A stretch of 64,000 nt of DNA from Leptobacterium sp964389205 (lineage in GTDB: Bacteria > Bacteroidota > Bacteroidia > Flavobacteriales > Flavobacteriaceae): positions 35,556-99,555 of the forward strand of contig CAYMDH010000006.1 of the NCBI GenBank assembly GCA_964389205.1, given 5' to 3'. Shown one piece after another: positions 35,827 through 44,276 of this stretch; within the stretch, counting starts at the first letter, position 1, and the number at the start of each line of letters is the position of its first letter. A program made the translations under genes and the position numbers. The notes below the pieces were generated by a model. The model worked only from the letters and a program-made list of their open reading frames with translations. It searched no databases and was not told the DNA's origin.

Positions 35827-36330
35827 TTACTTAATATCTAATACTATAGGCAATGTAAATCTAGTAGAAACAGGGATCAATTGCGTATTGTAATCTGATT
35901 GAATTTTCTTTTGCGCTGCATACAGCTTAGGAAGTGTTTTAACAGATACTTCTATTGCTTTTTCTAAATCTATGAGTTCTTTTTTGATCGTATCATTTGC
36001 ATTTATACGATATATATAAACCAATCCTTCATTATCAATTTTAAACTCTAAATAAATAGTGTCTGACATTGTCCTTTCTACTTCAAAATGGTAGTTCTTT
36101 AAAGATTTTATCAAATGAGCAGTAAAAATGGTTTCGAAGCATGTTTTTTGTTCTATTTTTGGTGTTAATTCACTACAGTTTTCAAAAAGAGGATAACTAT
36201 CTATTTCATTCCAATTAATTGTATCGATTCGTTGAATCGTCAATTGATTGACTTTCTGTTCTTGATCTAAAAAATAAGAGCAGCTCGCACCTAAAATAAG
36301 CACAAAAAATAAGAGCAATAGAAATCTCAT
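35827..36330 (-). CDS. Lipoprotein with a TonB-C-terminus-like domain
   Basis: 167 residues. MRFLLLLFFVLILGASC is a lipoprotein signal with lipobox LGASC. The rest (YPLFENCSELTPKIEQKTCFETIFTAHLIKSL then IYLEFKIDNEGLVYIYRI) follows the FPGCE-C-F-x-x-H/L-x-F-x-V-D-x-x-G pattern of TonB C-terminal domains found on BlaR1-like proteins, in weakened form. It may be a paralogue of the C-terminal domain of the M56 protein encoded at 37517-38938. Confidence 0.65.
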   Translation of the reverse strand: MRFLLLLFFVLILGASCSYFLDQEQKVNQLTIQRIDTINWNEIDSYPLFENCSELTPKIEQKTCFETIFTAHLIKSLKNYHFEVERTMSDTIYLEFKIDNEGLVYIYRINANDTIKKELIDLEKAIEVSVKTLPKLYAAQKKIQSDYNTQLIPVSTRFTLPIVLDIK

Positions 36331-36374
36331 AAAAATCGAAAATAATCATGGAAAATTACGATTTTTTAAACAAT

Positions 36375-37520
36375 CTATTTATCAGACAAATGAATTTCAG
36401 CTTTCAATTCTGAAATACGTTTTTCTACGTATTTATTATATATCTTTTTTTGATCGCCAAAGCGTTCTTTAAAATCTTCAAAATACTGTAACCTTACCTT
36501 AGGATCTTTATAATAATTATCTGCTAAGAAACATATTTGATAATATACAAAAAGATTGGTGTCATTTTCTTGAAAAGAGAGTTTATAGTATTCTAATGCT
36601 TTTTTAATGTTTCTATTATCTAAATAAACTCTTGCTATTGCTGAGTATTCTTGTTCTAAAGAAACCTTTTGAGCTTCAATAGCCTTATTAATAAACTCAA
36701 TTGCTTTATCGTACTCTTCTAGTTTTCTGTAAATATGCCCTAATGCATTTAATGTTTTAGGGTTTTCATCATCAAAATTAAGCGCTATATTATAAGCAGC
36801 TATTGCTTTCTCATAATCTTCAATTGCAGTATAACTCAATCCTAGTTTTTCATATATATATTCTCTTTTTTGTTTTAATTCAAGTAGTTTTTCAAATAAT
36901 GGAATTGACTCTCTATAGTCTCTATTATTAAACAATCCAATAGCCTTTAAATTAATAAGTTCTATAGAATTAGGATAAAAAGAGAGCCCTTGATTTGTGT
37001 ATTTAACCACCGAATCTTTTTTACGTTTGGTTACATAGTATTCTGAAATTTCATATAGACTTTTAAGATGCGTATCATCAATTTTTATTGCAGTTAGAAA
37101 AACATTTAAAATTTCTTTTTCATCTTTATTTTGTTTCTGCATTATTAAACCCAGATAGTAGTGATATTGAGGATTATTAACATCCCTTTGTATCAATAAC
37201 TTAAAAGTTTTCTCGGCATTTTCTAAAGATTTTATTTTAAAATATAGCTTTCCTAATTCATAAAAAGCTAATAGCATTGAGTTATCTTCTTTTAATAAAT
37301 CTTCATACTGTAATATGGCCTTATCATAATTTCCTATTGCATTGTAGGAGCGTGCTATTTGCCAACTTGTATACGTAGAAGGTGTTTTTGCATACTCATT
37401 AATAGCCTGCGTATAATTGGCAAGATTGTACAGACTATCTGCAATAGCTAAAGTCGAATCTTGAGATTCGACTTTAGAAAAAATTAATATTGTAATAAGC
37501 AATATGCTTTTTTTTATCAT
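36375..37520 (-). CDS. Periplasmic TPR-repeat protein
   Basis: 381 residues. An N-terminal signal peptide (IKKSILLITILIFSKVES) is followed by about nine TPR units, for example LENAEKTFKLLIQRDVNNPQ and YEKAIAAYNIALNFDDENPK. It overlaps the M56 gene stop by four bases, so it belongs to the BlaI-BlaR1 operon and may be part of its output. Confidence 0.82.
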   Translation of the reverse strand: MIKKSILLITILIFSKVESQDSTLAIADSLYNLANYTQAINEYAKTPSTYTSWQIARSYNAIGNYDKAILQYEDLLKEDNSMLLAFYELGKLYFKIKSLENAEKTFKLLIQRDVNNPQYHYYLGLIMQKQNKDEKEILNVFLTAIKIDDTHLKSLYEISEYYVTKRKKDSVVKYTNQGLSFYPNSIELINLKAIGLFNNRDYRESIPLFEKLLELKQKREYIYEKLGLSYTAIEDYEKAIAAYNIALNFDDENPKTLNALGHIYRKLEEYDKAIEFINKAIEAQKVSLEQEYSAIARVYLDNRNIKKALEYYKLSFQENDTNLFVYYQICFLADNYYKDPKVRLQYFEDFKERFGDQKKIYNKYVEKRISELKAEIHLSDK

Positions 37521-38938
37521 CGTAACTTAAATGTTATTGGAATAAAAATTGGAACCTCAACTGCTTTACCATCTACCTTTGCTGGTATCATTTTCGGTAA
37601 TTTTTTAATGATTCTTTGCCCTTCATTTTCTAAAAGAACATCTGGCCCTCTCTTTTTAACCTCAATCACATTCCCTTCTTTATCTACTACAAATTGTATA
37701 TAAACCTTTCCTTGAATTCCTTGCTCTTTAGCTTTTTTGGGATACTTAAAGTTTTTTCGAACATGCTCTCTAAGCATTTCATAAAAACAATCCTTATTAT
37801 CTTGTGCATTTTCACATCCTGGAAATACAGGTAAAGCTTCTATTGATGAAAGTGAAGTTAATATAGCATTTTCTTTATTATCATATCCTTCTATTGATTT
37901 AAAATACTCTTCCAACTCTGTAACTTTTATTCCTAAACTCTCTCTTAATTTCAATAATTCTAAATACGCTTTTTCTTTTTCAATTTGGGTTAATTCACTA
38001 TCATTTATACGTTTCTGTAGCCTTTCAATCTTTTTTTCTATGTTTACATCTATTCCTTGAGAAGAATCTTCTATAATCAATTCTTGATTTTCTCTTTCAC
38101 ATGAGCTATAAACTAACATGCATATAATTAACGGAACAACAAGCAAATACTTAAATTGCCAGATATTCTTTGATTTTGATTTTTGTAACATAACGATTCG
38201 TTTTTTGATTAATGATGAATTAAAAAATTGATTGATAAATGATATTTTTTCTGTTTTAAAAACCTCTGAAAGCAGTTTTTGATAATGTTCTCTTTTATTA
38301 CCCTTGGCTATTTTAGAATCTGCTATGAATTCATGCAATTCTGATATTCTTTTTTGATACACATAAATTAATGGGTTAAACCACATTCCTATTTTTAACA
38401 GCTCAAAAAGAAGTAAATCAAGCGAATGATATTGCTTTACATGAATAAGTTCATGTTTAATAATATGTTCGTGTTCTTTTTCCAATACTTTATCTCCTAG
38501 AAAAATATTCTTAAAAAAAGAAAAAACAGAAGTACTATTAGTTATAATAATTTCTATGTACTCATTTCTAATAACTCTTTGGTTACTACTTTTTAATTTA
38601 TAGATTTTATATATCTTGAAAATGAAGATAATTAGACTAATTAAAATTCCTAATAGAAATATAAACTGCCATATAGCTATACCCTCAGATGAAGTGTTTG
38701 ATACTTTGTTTACGGTTGGATTTCCTAACACAACTTCTGGTAATAAAACAATATATTCTTGAGGAACAACAGATTTAAAGCTTTCTAATTTCACGAAAGG
38801 AATTCCAAAAGGCAATAAAGAAGTTATCAATAAATAGGCCCTATTCCATTGAAAAAAAGTTTCTCTTTTTAAAAAGAAATCATAAACCAACAAAGCAAAT
38901 AATTGAAATGTTACTATTTGTAATACATAGTGTATCAT
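37517..38938 (-). CDS. BlaR1-like M56 peptidase with TonB C-terminal domain
   Basis: 473 residues. Membrane helices lie near 5-22, 35-48, 90-108 and 262-280. The zinc motif HELIH is at 162-166, followed by the LHEFIADSK ligand region. The periplasmic C-terminus (about 378-473) is a TonB-type domain: FPGCENAQDNKDCFYEML, GKVYIQFVVDKEGNVIEV and VPIFIPITFKL. A protease that carries its own TonB-like domain is a common Bacteroidota variant of BlaR1. It overlaps the BlaI gene by four bases. Confidence 0.9.
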   Translation of the reverse strand: MIHYVLQIVTFQLFALLVYDFFLKRETFFQWNRAYLLITSLLPFGIPFVKLESFKSVVPQEYIVLLPEVVLGNPTVNKVSNTSSEGIAIWQFIFLLGILISLIIFIFKIYKIYKLKSSNQRVIRNEYIEIIITNSTSVFSFFKNIFLGDKVLEKEHEHIIKHELIHVKQYHSLDLLLFELLKIGMWFNPLIYVYQKRISELHEFIADSKIAKGNKREHYQKLLSEVFKTEKISFINQFFNSSLIKKRIVMLQKSKSKNIWQFKYLLVVPLIICMLVYSSCERENQELIIEDSSQGIDVNIEKKIERLQKRINDSELTQIEKEKAYLELLKLRESLGIKVTELEEYFKSIEGYDNKENAILTSLSSIEALPVFPGCENAQDNKDCFYEMLREHVRKNFKYPKKAKEQGIQGKVYIQFVVDKEGNVIEVKKRGPDVLLENEGQRIIKKLPKMIPAKVDGKAVEVPIFIPITFKLR

Positions 38939-39303
38939 AGCTCTTTATTTTTAGTATTAATATCTTTTAAAATATCTTCAAGTTCAGAGATACTAAGCTC
39001 GTTTTTCTTCATAAAGAAAGAAACCATACTTTTAAAAGAACCTTGAAAATATCCATCAACAAGTTTATTTATAGATTGATTGCTATACTCTGACTTTTTT
39101 AAAATCGGGAAATATAAATAACCCTTACCTTCTTGTTGATGATCTACAAAACCCTTACTCTCTAATATTCTAACAATTGTAGAAATTGTATTGTATGCTG
39201 GTTTTGGTTCTGGCAATTCATTAATAATAGCAGCAACGTTTGTCTTTTTTAATTTCCATAAAATCTGCATTACCTCTTCTTCTGCTTTTGTTAATTGCTT
39301 CAT
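38935..39303 (-). CDS. BlaI/MecI-family repressor (second copy)
   Basis: 122 residues. MKQLTKAEEEVMQILWKLKK and the recognition region PAYNTISTIVRILESKGFV are canonical. The recognition helix differs from that of the first BlaI (PATTTVATLLKRM), matching the different operator sequence found here. It is the first gene of the BlaI-BlaR1-TPR operon. Confidence 0.92.
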   Translation of the reverse strand: MKQLTKAEEEVMQILWKLKKTNVAAIINELPEPKPAYNTISTIVRILESKGFVDHQQEGKGYLYFPILKKSEYSNQSINKLVDGYFQGSFKSMVSFFMKKNELSISELEDILKDINTKNKEL

Positions 39304-39308
39304 TTTTT

Positions 39309-39373
39309 AACTAAGTTTTTAGTTTAACAATACAAATATAACTAAAATTTTAGTTTAAACTAATTTTATAGTT
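39309..39373 (-). promoter_or_regulatory. Three 16-bp operators before the second BlaI
   Basis: AACTAAGTTTTTAGTT (39309-39324), AACTAAAATTTTAGTT (39340-39355, a perfect palindrome) and AACTAATTTTATAGTT (39358-39373) start 31 and 18 bp apart. The first begins six bases from the blaI ATG. They share the CTA-N6-TAG core with the first operator set but have different flanks. Confidence 0.75.
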
Positions 39374-39423
39374 GAAATTATGTAACAAATACTTAAAAAC
39401 GTCGTCTTATTAAAAAAAAATAA

Positions 39424-39927
39424 ATGGATATACTCTTTCTTGTATTAGGTTTCATATTTATTTGCTTAGGAATAATAGGAAGTTTACTTCCTGTTTTACC
39501 TGGTCCTCCATTAAGTTGGGTTGGATTATTAATGATTCACCTTACAGAATCTGTCCCAATGAATTGGTGGTTTTTAGGAGTGACATTAATTATAGCACTT
39601 CTAATTTTTGTGTTAGATTATGTAATTCCAGCAATAGGAACTAAAAAATTTGGCGGCAGTAAGGCTGGTATGATTGGAACCACTGTTGGACTTATCGTTG
39701 GTATTATTGCTCCTATCCCATTTGGAATTATTATAGGACCTTTTGTTGGAGCTTTTATAGGGGAACTTAGCAATCAAGTAGATTCTAAAAAGGCACTTAA
39801 AGCTGCTTTTGGTTCTTTTTTAGGGTTTATTACCGGAGCTTTTCTAAAATTTATCATTGCTCTTATCTATTTTGGTTTATTTTTTATGAAAATCTGGGAA
39901 TATAGGACCCCTTTATTTACATTTTAA
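39424..39927 (+). CDS. DUF456 membrane protein
   Basis: 167 residues with four to five helices and glycine-rich segments (GIIGSLLPVLPGPPLSWVGLL; FGGSKAGMIGTTVGLIVG; GPFVGAFIGEL) characteristic of DUF456. Function unknown. It is divergent from the BlaI operon. Confidence 0.85.
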   Translation: MDILFLVLGFIFICLGIIGSLLPVLPGPPLSWVGLLMIHLTESVPMNWWFLGVTLIIALLIFVLDYVIPAIGTKKFGGSKAGMIGTTVGLIVGIIAPIPFGIIIGPFVGAFIGELSNQVDSKKALKAAFGSFLGFITGAFLKFIIALIYFGLFFMKIWEYRTPLFTF

Positions 39928-40015
39928 TTTAAGTTAGTTCGTTTTTATTAAAACTTACGTTAGGTCATTATAAATAGAATATATGGTTTCTTTTTTTATC
40001 TTTTGAAAAAGAAAT

Positions 40016-40051
40016 CTATGCTACTTTATGCTATATTTACATTTTGTAAAT
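40016..40051 (+). promoter_or_regulatory. Candidate promoter/operator of galKT
   Basis: CTATGCTAC (40016-40024) is followed by a second ATGCTA and by a 17-bp palindrome ATTTACATTTTGTAAAT (40035-40051), which ends 21 bp before the galK ATG. The same CTATGCTAC occurs before susC (54306). A GntR site is possible. Confidence 0.4.
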
Positions 40052-40072
40052 TATATCACTTTTTATATATAA

Positions 40073-41239
40073 ATGAGCGCTGACAAAATATCTTTAAATC
40101 AAAAATCTTTTATCACAGATTTTCAAGAAGACATCATTGTTTTTTCTCCCGGAAGAATTAATTTAATAGGAGAGCATACAGATTATAACAATGGTTTTGT
40201 ATTGCCTACTGCTATTGACAAAAAAATCACTTTTCGCTTAAAAAAAAATAATTCAAAAACTATTTGCAATATCTATAGTGCTCGTTATGACAGTTATTTA
40301 CAAATCAATTTAAATCATATTAATAAAAGTGATATTGAATGGGAAAACTATCTTTTAGGAGTTCTTTTTGAATTAGTATCTAAAACAGATCAAATAAAAG
40401 GTTTTGATTGTATTATTGAAAGCGACTTGCCTAGTGGTTCAGGAATAAGTTCTTCTGCTGCCTTAGAATGTGGATTAGCTTGTGGACTCAATGCACTTTT
40501 TAAATTGGAGCTTTCTAAAGAAACCCTTATTATAGCTTCAAGAGATGCCGAACACAATTTTGTAGGCACTAAATGTGGTATTATGGATCAATTTGCATCT
40601 GTCATGAGCAAAAAAGATCATGTACTACTTTTAGATTGTCAATCTTTAATACCAGAATGGATCCCATTTGAATTAGGTGACTATAAAATTTTATTATTAA
40701 ATACAAATGTAACTCACAATTTGGCAGAAAGTGAATACAATACCAGAAGAAAAGAGTGTGAACAAGGTATACATATCATTCAAAAAAAATATCCTCATAT
40801 TCGTTCTTTAAGAGATGTTAGTATTTCCATGCTCTCTGAGTTTAAAAATAACTTATCTCCAATAGTATTTAAGAGATGTCAATATATAATTTATGAAAAC
40901 AAACGAGTATTGGATGCAGCTGTTGCATTAAAAACAGGAAATCTTGATGTTTTTGGAAAACTAATGTACAGTGCTCATGAAGGACAACAAAATGAATACG
41001 AAATAAGCTGCCCAGAATTAGATTTCCTTGTAGATTTTTCTAAAAAAGACGAGCGTGTTATAGGTTCCAGAATGATGGGAGGAGGTTTTGGTGGTTGCAC
41101 TATTAATATTATACATAAAAGTGCTATTAAAAATTATATTTATAAGGTTTCAAAAGCATATGAGAAAGCATTTAAAATTAAATTAGATGCTTTTGAAGTT
41201 AAGCCAAGTGAAGGAACAATAATAGAAGAGATCTTATGA
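40073..41239 (+). CDS. galK: Galactokinase
   Basis: 388 residues of the GHMP kinase family. GRINLIGEHTDYNNGFVLP is the galactose-binding signature, LPSGSGISSSAALECG the ATP-binding loop and MMGGGFGGCTI the third motif. It phosphorylates alpha-D-galactose at C1 in the Leloir pathway. It overlaps galT by four bases. No galE or galM lies in the window. Confidence 0.97.
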   Translation: MSADKISLNQKSFITDFQEDIIVFSPGRINLIGEHTDYNNGFVLPTAIDKKITFRLKKNNSKTICNIYSARYDSYLQINLNHINKSDIEWENYLLGVLFELVSKTDQIKGFDCIIESDLPSGSGISSSAALECGLACGLNALFKLELSKETLIIASRDAEHNFVGTKCGIMDQFASVMSKKDHVLLLDCQSLIPEWIPFELGDYKILLLNTNVTHNLAESEYNTRRKECEQGIHIIQKKYPHIRSLRDVSISMLSEFKNNLSPIVFKRCQYIIYENKRVLDAAVALKTGNLDVFGKLMYSAHEGQQNEYEISCPELDFLVDFSKKDERVIGSRMMGGGFGGCTINIIHKSAIKNYIYKVSKAYEKAFKIKLDAFEVKPSEGTIIEEIL

Positions 41240-42273
41240 CAGAAATTATAAATGAAAATCCGCATAGAAGGTATAATATATTGACTGGTGAATGGGTATT
41301 AGTTTCTCCACATCGCACCAAAAGACCGTGGCAAGGAAAAATTGAAAAGGCGTCTATTAAACAACGTTTAGAATTTGATCCTAACTGTTATTTATGTCCA
41401 GGAAACCAAAGAGCAAATGGAGAAATAAACCCTCAATATTCTAAACCTTTTTCTTTTGTAAACGATTTCGCTGCTTTACTCAAAGATGTTCCTAGTTCGA
41501 AGACTAATAATGGATTGCTTAAAGCATCCTCTGAAAAGGGTATATGCAAAGTTGTTTGTTTTTCTCCTAATCATGCGTTGACCCTCCCTTTGATGGAAGA
41601 AGAAGATATAAAAGATGTTATTTCTCTTTGGCAAAAAGAGTACACCGAACTGGGAAATATAGATTTTGTTAATCATGTACAGATATTTGAGAATAAAGGA
41701 GATACAATGGGATGTAGCAATCCTCATCCGCATGGTCAAATATGGGCACAACAATCTATTCCTCAAGAAGTAGTAAAAAAATCAATCAATTTTAAAAACT
41801 ATTGGGACGCTAACCAGCAAAGTATTTTAAAAGTTTATTTAGATCAAGAACTAAGTATCAATGAAAGAATTATTCATGAAAATCAACACTTTGTAGCGCT
41901 TATACCCTATTGGGCTGTATGGCCTTATGAAACAATGATTATTCCTAAGAGGAAAATCTCATCTATAGATAAACTGACAGACGATGAAAAAAAAGCATTT
42001 GCTGCCATTATTAAAAAGATGACCATCACATATGATAACATATTTAATACTTCTTTTCCTTACTCTTCAGGTATTCATCAATCACCAACAGATGGAAAAG
42101 AACATCCTGAATGGCATTTTCACATGTCTTTTTACCCTCCATTATTGAGATCTGCATCTGTTAAAAAGTTTATGGTGGGCTATGAAATGTTTGCAGATCC
42201 TCAACGTGATATTACTGCTGAGCAAGCTGCAATTACAATGAAATCATTATCTGAAGTTCATTATAGTAAATAA
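41236..42273 (+). CDS. galT: Galactose-1-phosphate uridylyltransferase
   Basis: 345 residues of the HIT superfamily. RYNILTGEWVLVSPHRTKRPWQG and CYLCPGNQRANG (zinc site) come first, then SNPHPHGQIWA with the uridylylated active-site His in HPH, and EWHFHMSFYPPLLRS at the C-terminus. It exchanges UDP between glucose and galactose 1-phosphates. It is coupled to galK by a four-base overlap. Confidence 0.97.
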   Translation: MTEIINENPHRRYNILTGEWVLVSPHRTKRPWQGKIEKASIKQRLEFDPNCYLCPGNQRANGEINPQYSKPFSFVNDFAALLKDVPSSKTNNGLLKASSEKGICKVVCFSPNHALTLPLMEEEDIKDVISLWQKEYTELGNIDFVNHVQIFENKGDTMGCSNPHPHGQIWAQQSIPQEVVKKSINFKNYWDANQQSILKVYLDQELSINERIIHENQHFVALIPYWAVWPYETMIIPKRKISSIDKLTDDEKKAFAAIIKKMTITYDNIFNTSFPYSSGIHQSPTDGKEHPEWHFHMSFYPPLLRSASVKKFMVGYEMFADPQRDITAEQAAITMKSLSEVHYSK

Positions 42274-42299
42274 AAAAGAAATCGTAAAGTTTATGTATT

Positions 42300-42336
42300 A
42301 AAAACAAGTGATACTCTAGCTATACACTTGCTTTTT
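42300..42336 (+). terminator. Hairpin after galT
   Basis: AAACAAGTG (42302-42310) and CACTTGCTTTT (42325-42335) form a stem followed by T. The stop codon of the convergent small gene lies in the loop, so the structure may serve both strands. Confidence 0.6.
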
Positions 42337-42579
42337 GATATTCATATCAATCGCTCTATTAAGAGATGCATTTTTATCAGCATTTTGACGATAGTGATCT
42401 ATTTTCAATATGGTGTTTTGTAGCTTATTTTTTAACACTGTATTTTTATCGGTCATTTTTTTATACCAGTTATAATCATTTATCCACATTATAACAGTTA
42501 TTAATGTTGTTACTACAACAAGCCCAACTGCCAAATAAATAACATCTAACTCTAAAAAATCATTTATCAAATCTAACAT
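42316..42579 (-). CDS. Small single-helix membrane protein
   Basis: 87 residues. One hydrophobic helix (about 13-33) is followed by a charged, helical tail. It is not recognised as a known family. It lies downstream of the transporter and alpha-galactosidase genes on the same strand but 110 bp away. Confidence 0.55.
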   Translation of the reverse strand: MLDLINDFLELDVIYLAVGLVVVTTLITVIMWINDYNWYKKMTDKNTVLKNKLQNTILKIDHYRQNADKNASLNRAIDMNIKKQVYS

Positions 42580-42689
42580 ATCACTCCTTTTTTTAAATAG
42601 GCGTTTGGCGCTATTTTATAGTCGTGATTTTTTTATAAAATTTCTTTTTTAAGAAAAATTTAATATTCTTGCCTGTATTTGTTAAAAAA

Positions 42690-44261
42690 TTACCAGAATG
42701 TAAATATCAAATAGCTTATAACTACTAGAAGAAAGATAATGTGTATTCTGTAATCCTTATACCAAACTACCTTATCCATTCCCATTTGAATTAATTCTTT
42801 CTTATAGGTATACTCTTTTATTTTATCCATATCTGGAGCTGGTGTGAGCAAACTAACTAAAATAAAAATAACCGTACTAACTACCATCATAATACCTACA
42901 TTATAAGTAAAATGTAAATGCCAAAGATCAAATTGCCCAAGAATAAAAAGAATTACTCCTCCTAAAGTTCCTAAAATTAATGTCCAAAAGGCACCTTCTT
43001 TATTTCCTCTTTTATAAAAAACACCTACTAAAAACAAAACTGCTATTGGAGGAACTATTATAGAAAACATTTGTTGTAGATATACCCAGATACCACCAAA
43101 GTTCTGTATCATAGGAGCCCAAACTGCTGCAATTACCATCAATATGAGTGTTGTAATACGCCCATATTTCATTGTTTGCGTATCGCTAATGTCTGGTTGT
43201 TTTGTTTTTATAAAATCTACAACTACTAAGGTAGATGCAGAGTTTAAAGTAGAATCTACACTAGACATAATTGCAGAAATTAAACCCGCTAATACCAACC
43301 CTATTAATCCAACTGGAAGTACATTCATAACCGCTGTTGGAAATACTTGGTCAGCATTTTCTAAACCTGGAAAAAGACTAATTGCCATAGTTCCTGGAAT
43401 AACCATAATAAATAAAGGAACTATTTTTAAGAAACTTGCTAAAATAACACCCCATCTGGCATTTTGTATATTTTTAGCACCTAATACTCGTTGAATTATA
43501 TATTGATTTGTGGTCCAGTACCAAAATCCTAAAATAGGAACAGCCATGATAAGACCTGGCCAAGGCATTACTGTATCATTTGCTGGCTTTATAATTGATA
43601 AAAATCCATCTGGCGCAGCACTGACTACTCGATCCCAAGAGAAGTCTAATCGCTCAAAAAGCATATATGATAATATAGAACAACCTAGTATGAGAATAAT
43701 TGCTTGTATAGCATCTGTATACACTACTGCTTTAAGCCCTCCAAAAGCAGTGTAAATTCCTGCAATTAAAGCCAAAGCTAATGTAGTTTGCCATATAATT
43801 AAATTAGGGAAAAATGCCTGTAAAACAATCGCTCCTGCATATAACCCTCCAGCAGTATCTACTATTATACTAGTAAAAATAGTTACTACTGAAAAGAATT
43901 TTCTTGATCTTCTGTCAAAACGCAATTCTAAAAATTCTGGAATTGTTGTAATTTTTGACTTTAGATATAACGGTATAAATATAAGTGCAGCAATAATTAA
44001 GGGGATACCTGTCATCCATTCATATACAGACTGTACAATTCCAGTACTATATGCAGCTCCAGACAATCCTATAATTGTAGAGGTTGATATATTAGAAGCA
44101 AAAAGAGAAAGCCCTATAAGCCCCCATCCAAAAGTACGTCCTCCCAAAAACAAATCTTCTCCTGTTTTTGTACCACGAGCAACATAAAGACCAATACCTA
44201 AAACGGCAATAAAATATATGATAATAATGATAATATCTATAGAACTAATCGCCCCTCCCAT
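42690..44261 (-). CDS. SSS-family sodium/sugar symporter
   Basis: 523 residues with about 14 helices. IYFIAVLGIGLYVARGTKTGEDLFLGGR and GLSLFASNISTSTIIGLSGAAYSTGI carry the sodium-site signature of SGLT-type carriers, and the overall layout resembles the Vibrio galactose transporter vSGLT. It lies between alpha-galactosidase (15 bp) and galKT, so galactose is the likely substrate. Inner membrane. Confidence 0.9.
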   Translation of the reverse strand: MGGAISSIDIIIIIIYFIAVLGIGLYVARGTKTGEDLFLGGRTFGWGLIGLSLFASNISTSTIIGLSGAAYSTGIVQSVYEWMTGIPLIIAALIFIPLYLKSKITTIPEFLELRFDRRSRKFFSVVTIFTSIIVDTAGGLYAGAIVLQAFFPNLIIWQTTLALALIAGIYTAFGGLKAVVYTDAIQAIILILGCSILSYMLFERLDFSWDRVVSAAPDGFLSIIKPANDTVMPWPGLIMAVPILGFWYWTTNQYIIQRVLGAKNIQNARWGVILASFLKIVPLFIMVIPGTMAISLFPGLENADQVFPTAVMNVLPVGLIGLVLAGLISAIMSSVDSTLNSASTLVVVDFIKTKQPDISDTQTMKYGRITTLILMVIAAVWAPMIQNFGGIWVYLQQMFSIIVPPIAVLFLVGVFYKRGNKEGAFWTLILGTLGGVILFILGQFDLWHLHFTYNVGIMMVVSTVIFILVSLLTPAPDMDKIKEYTYKKELIQMGMDKVVWYKDYRIHIIFLLVVISYLIFTFW

Positions 44262-44276
44262 ATGTAGTATATTTAT

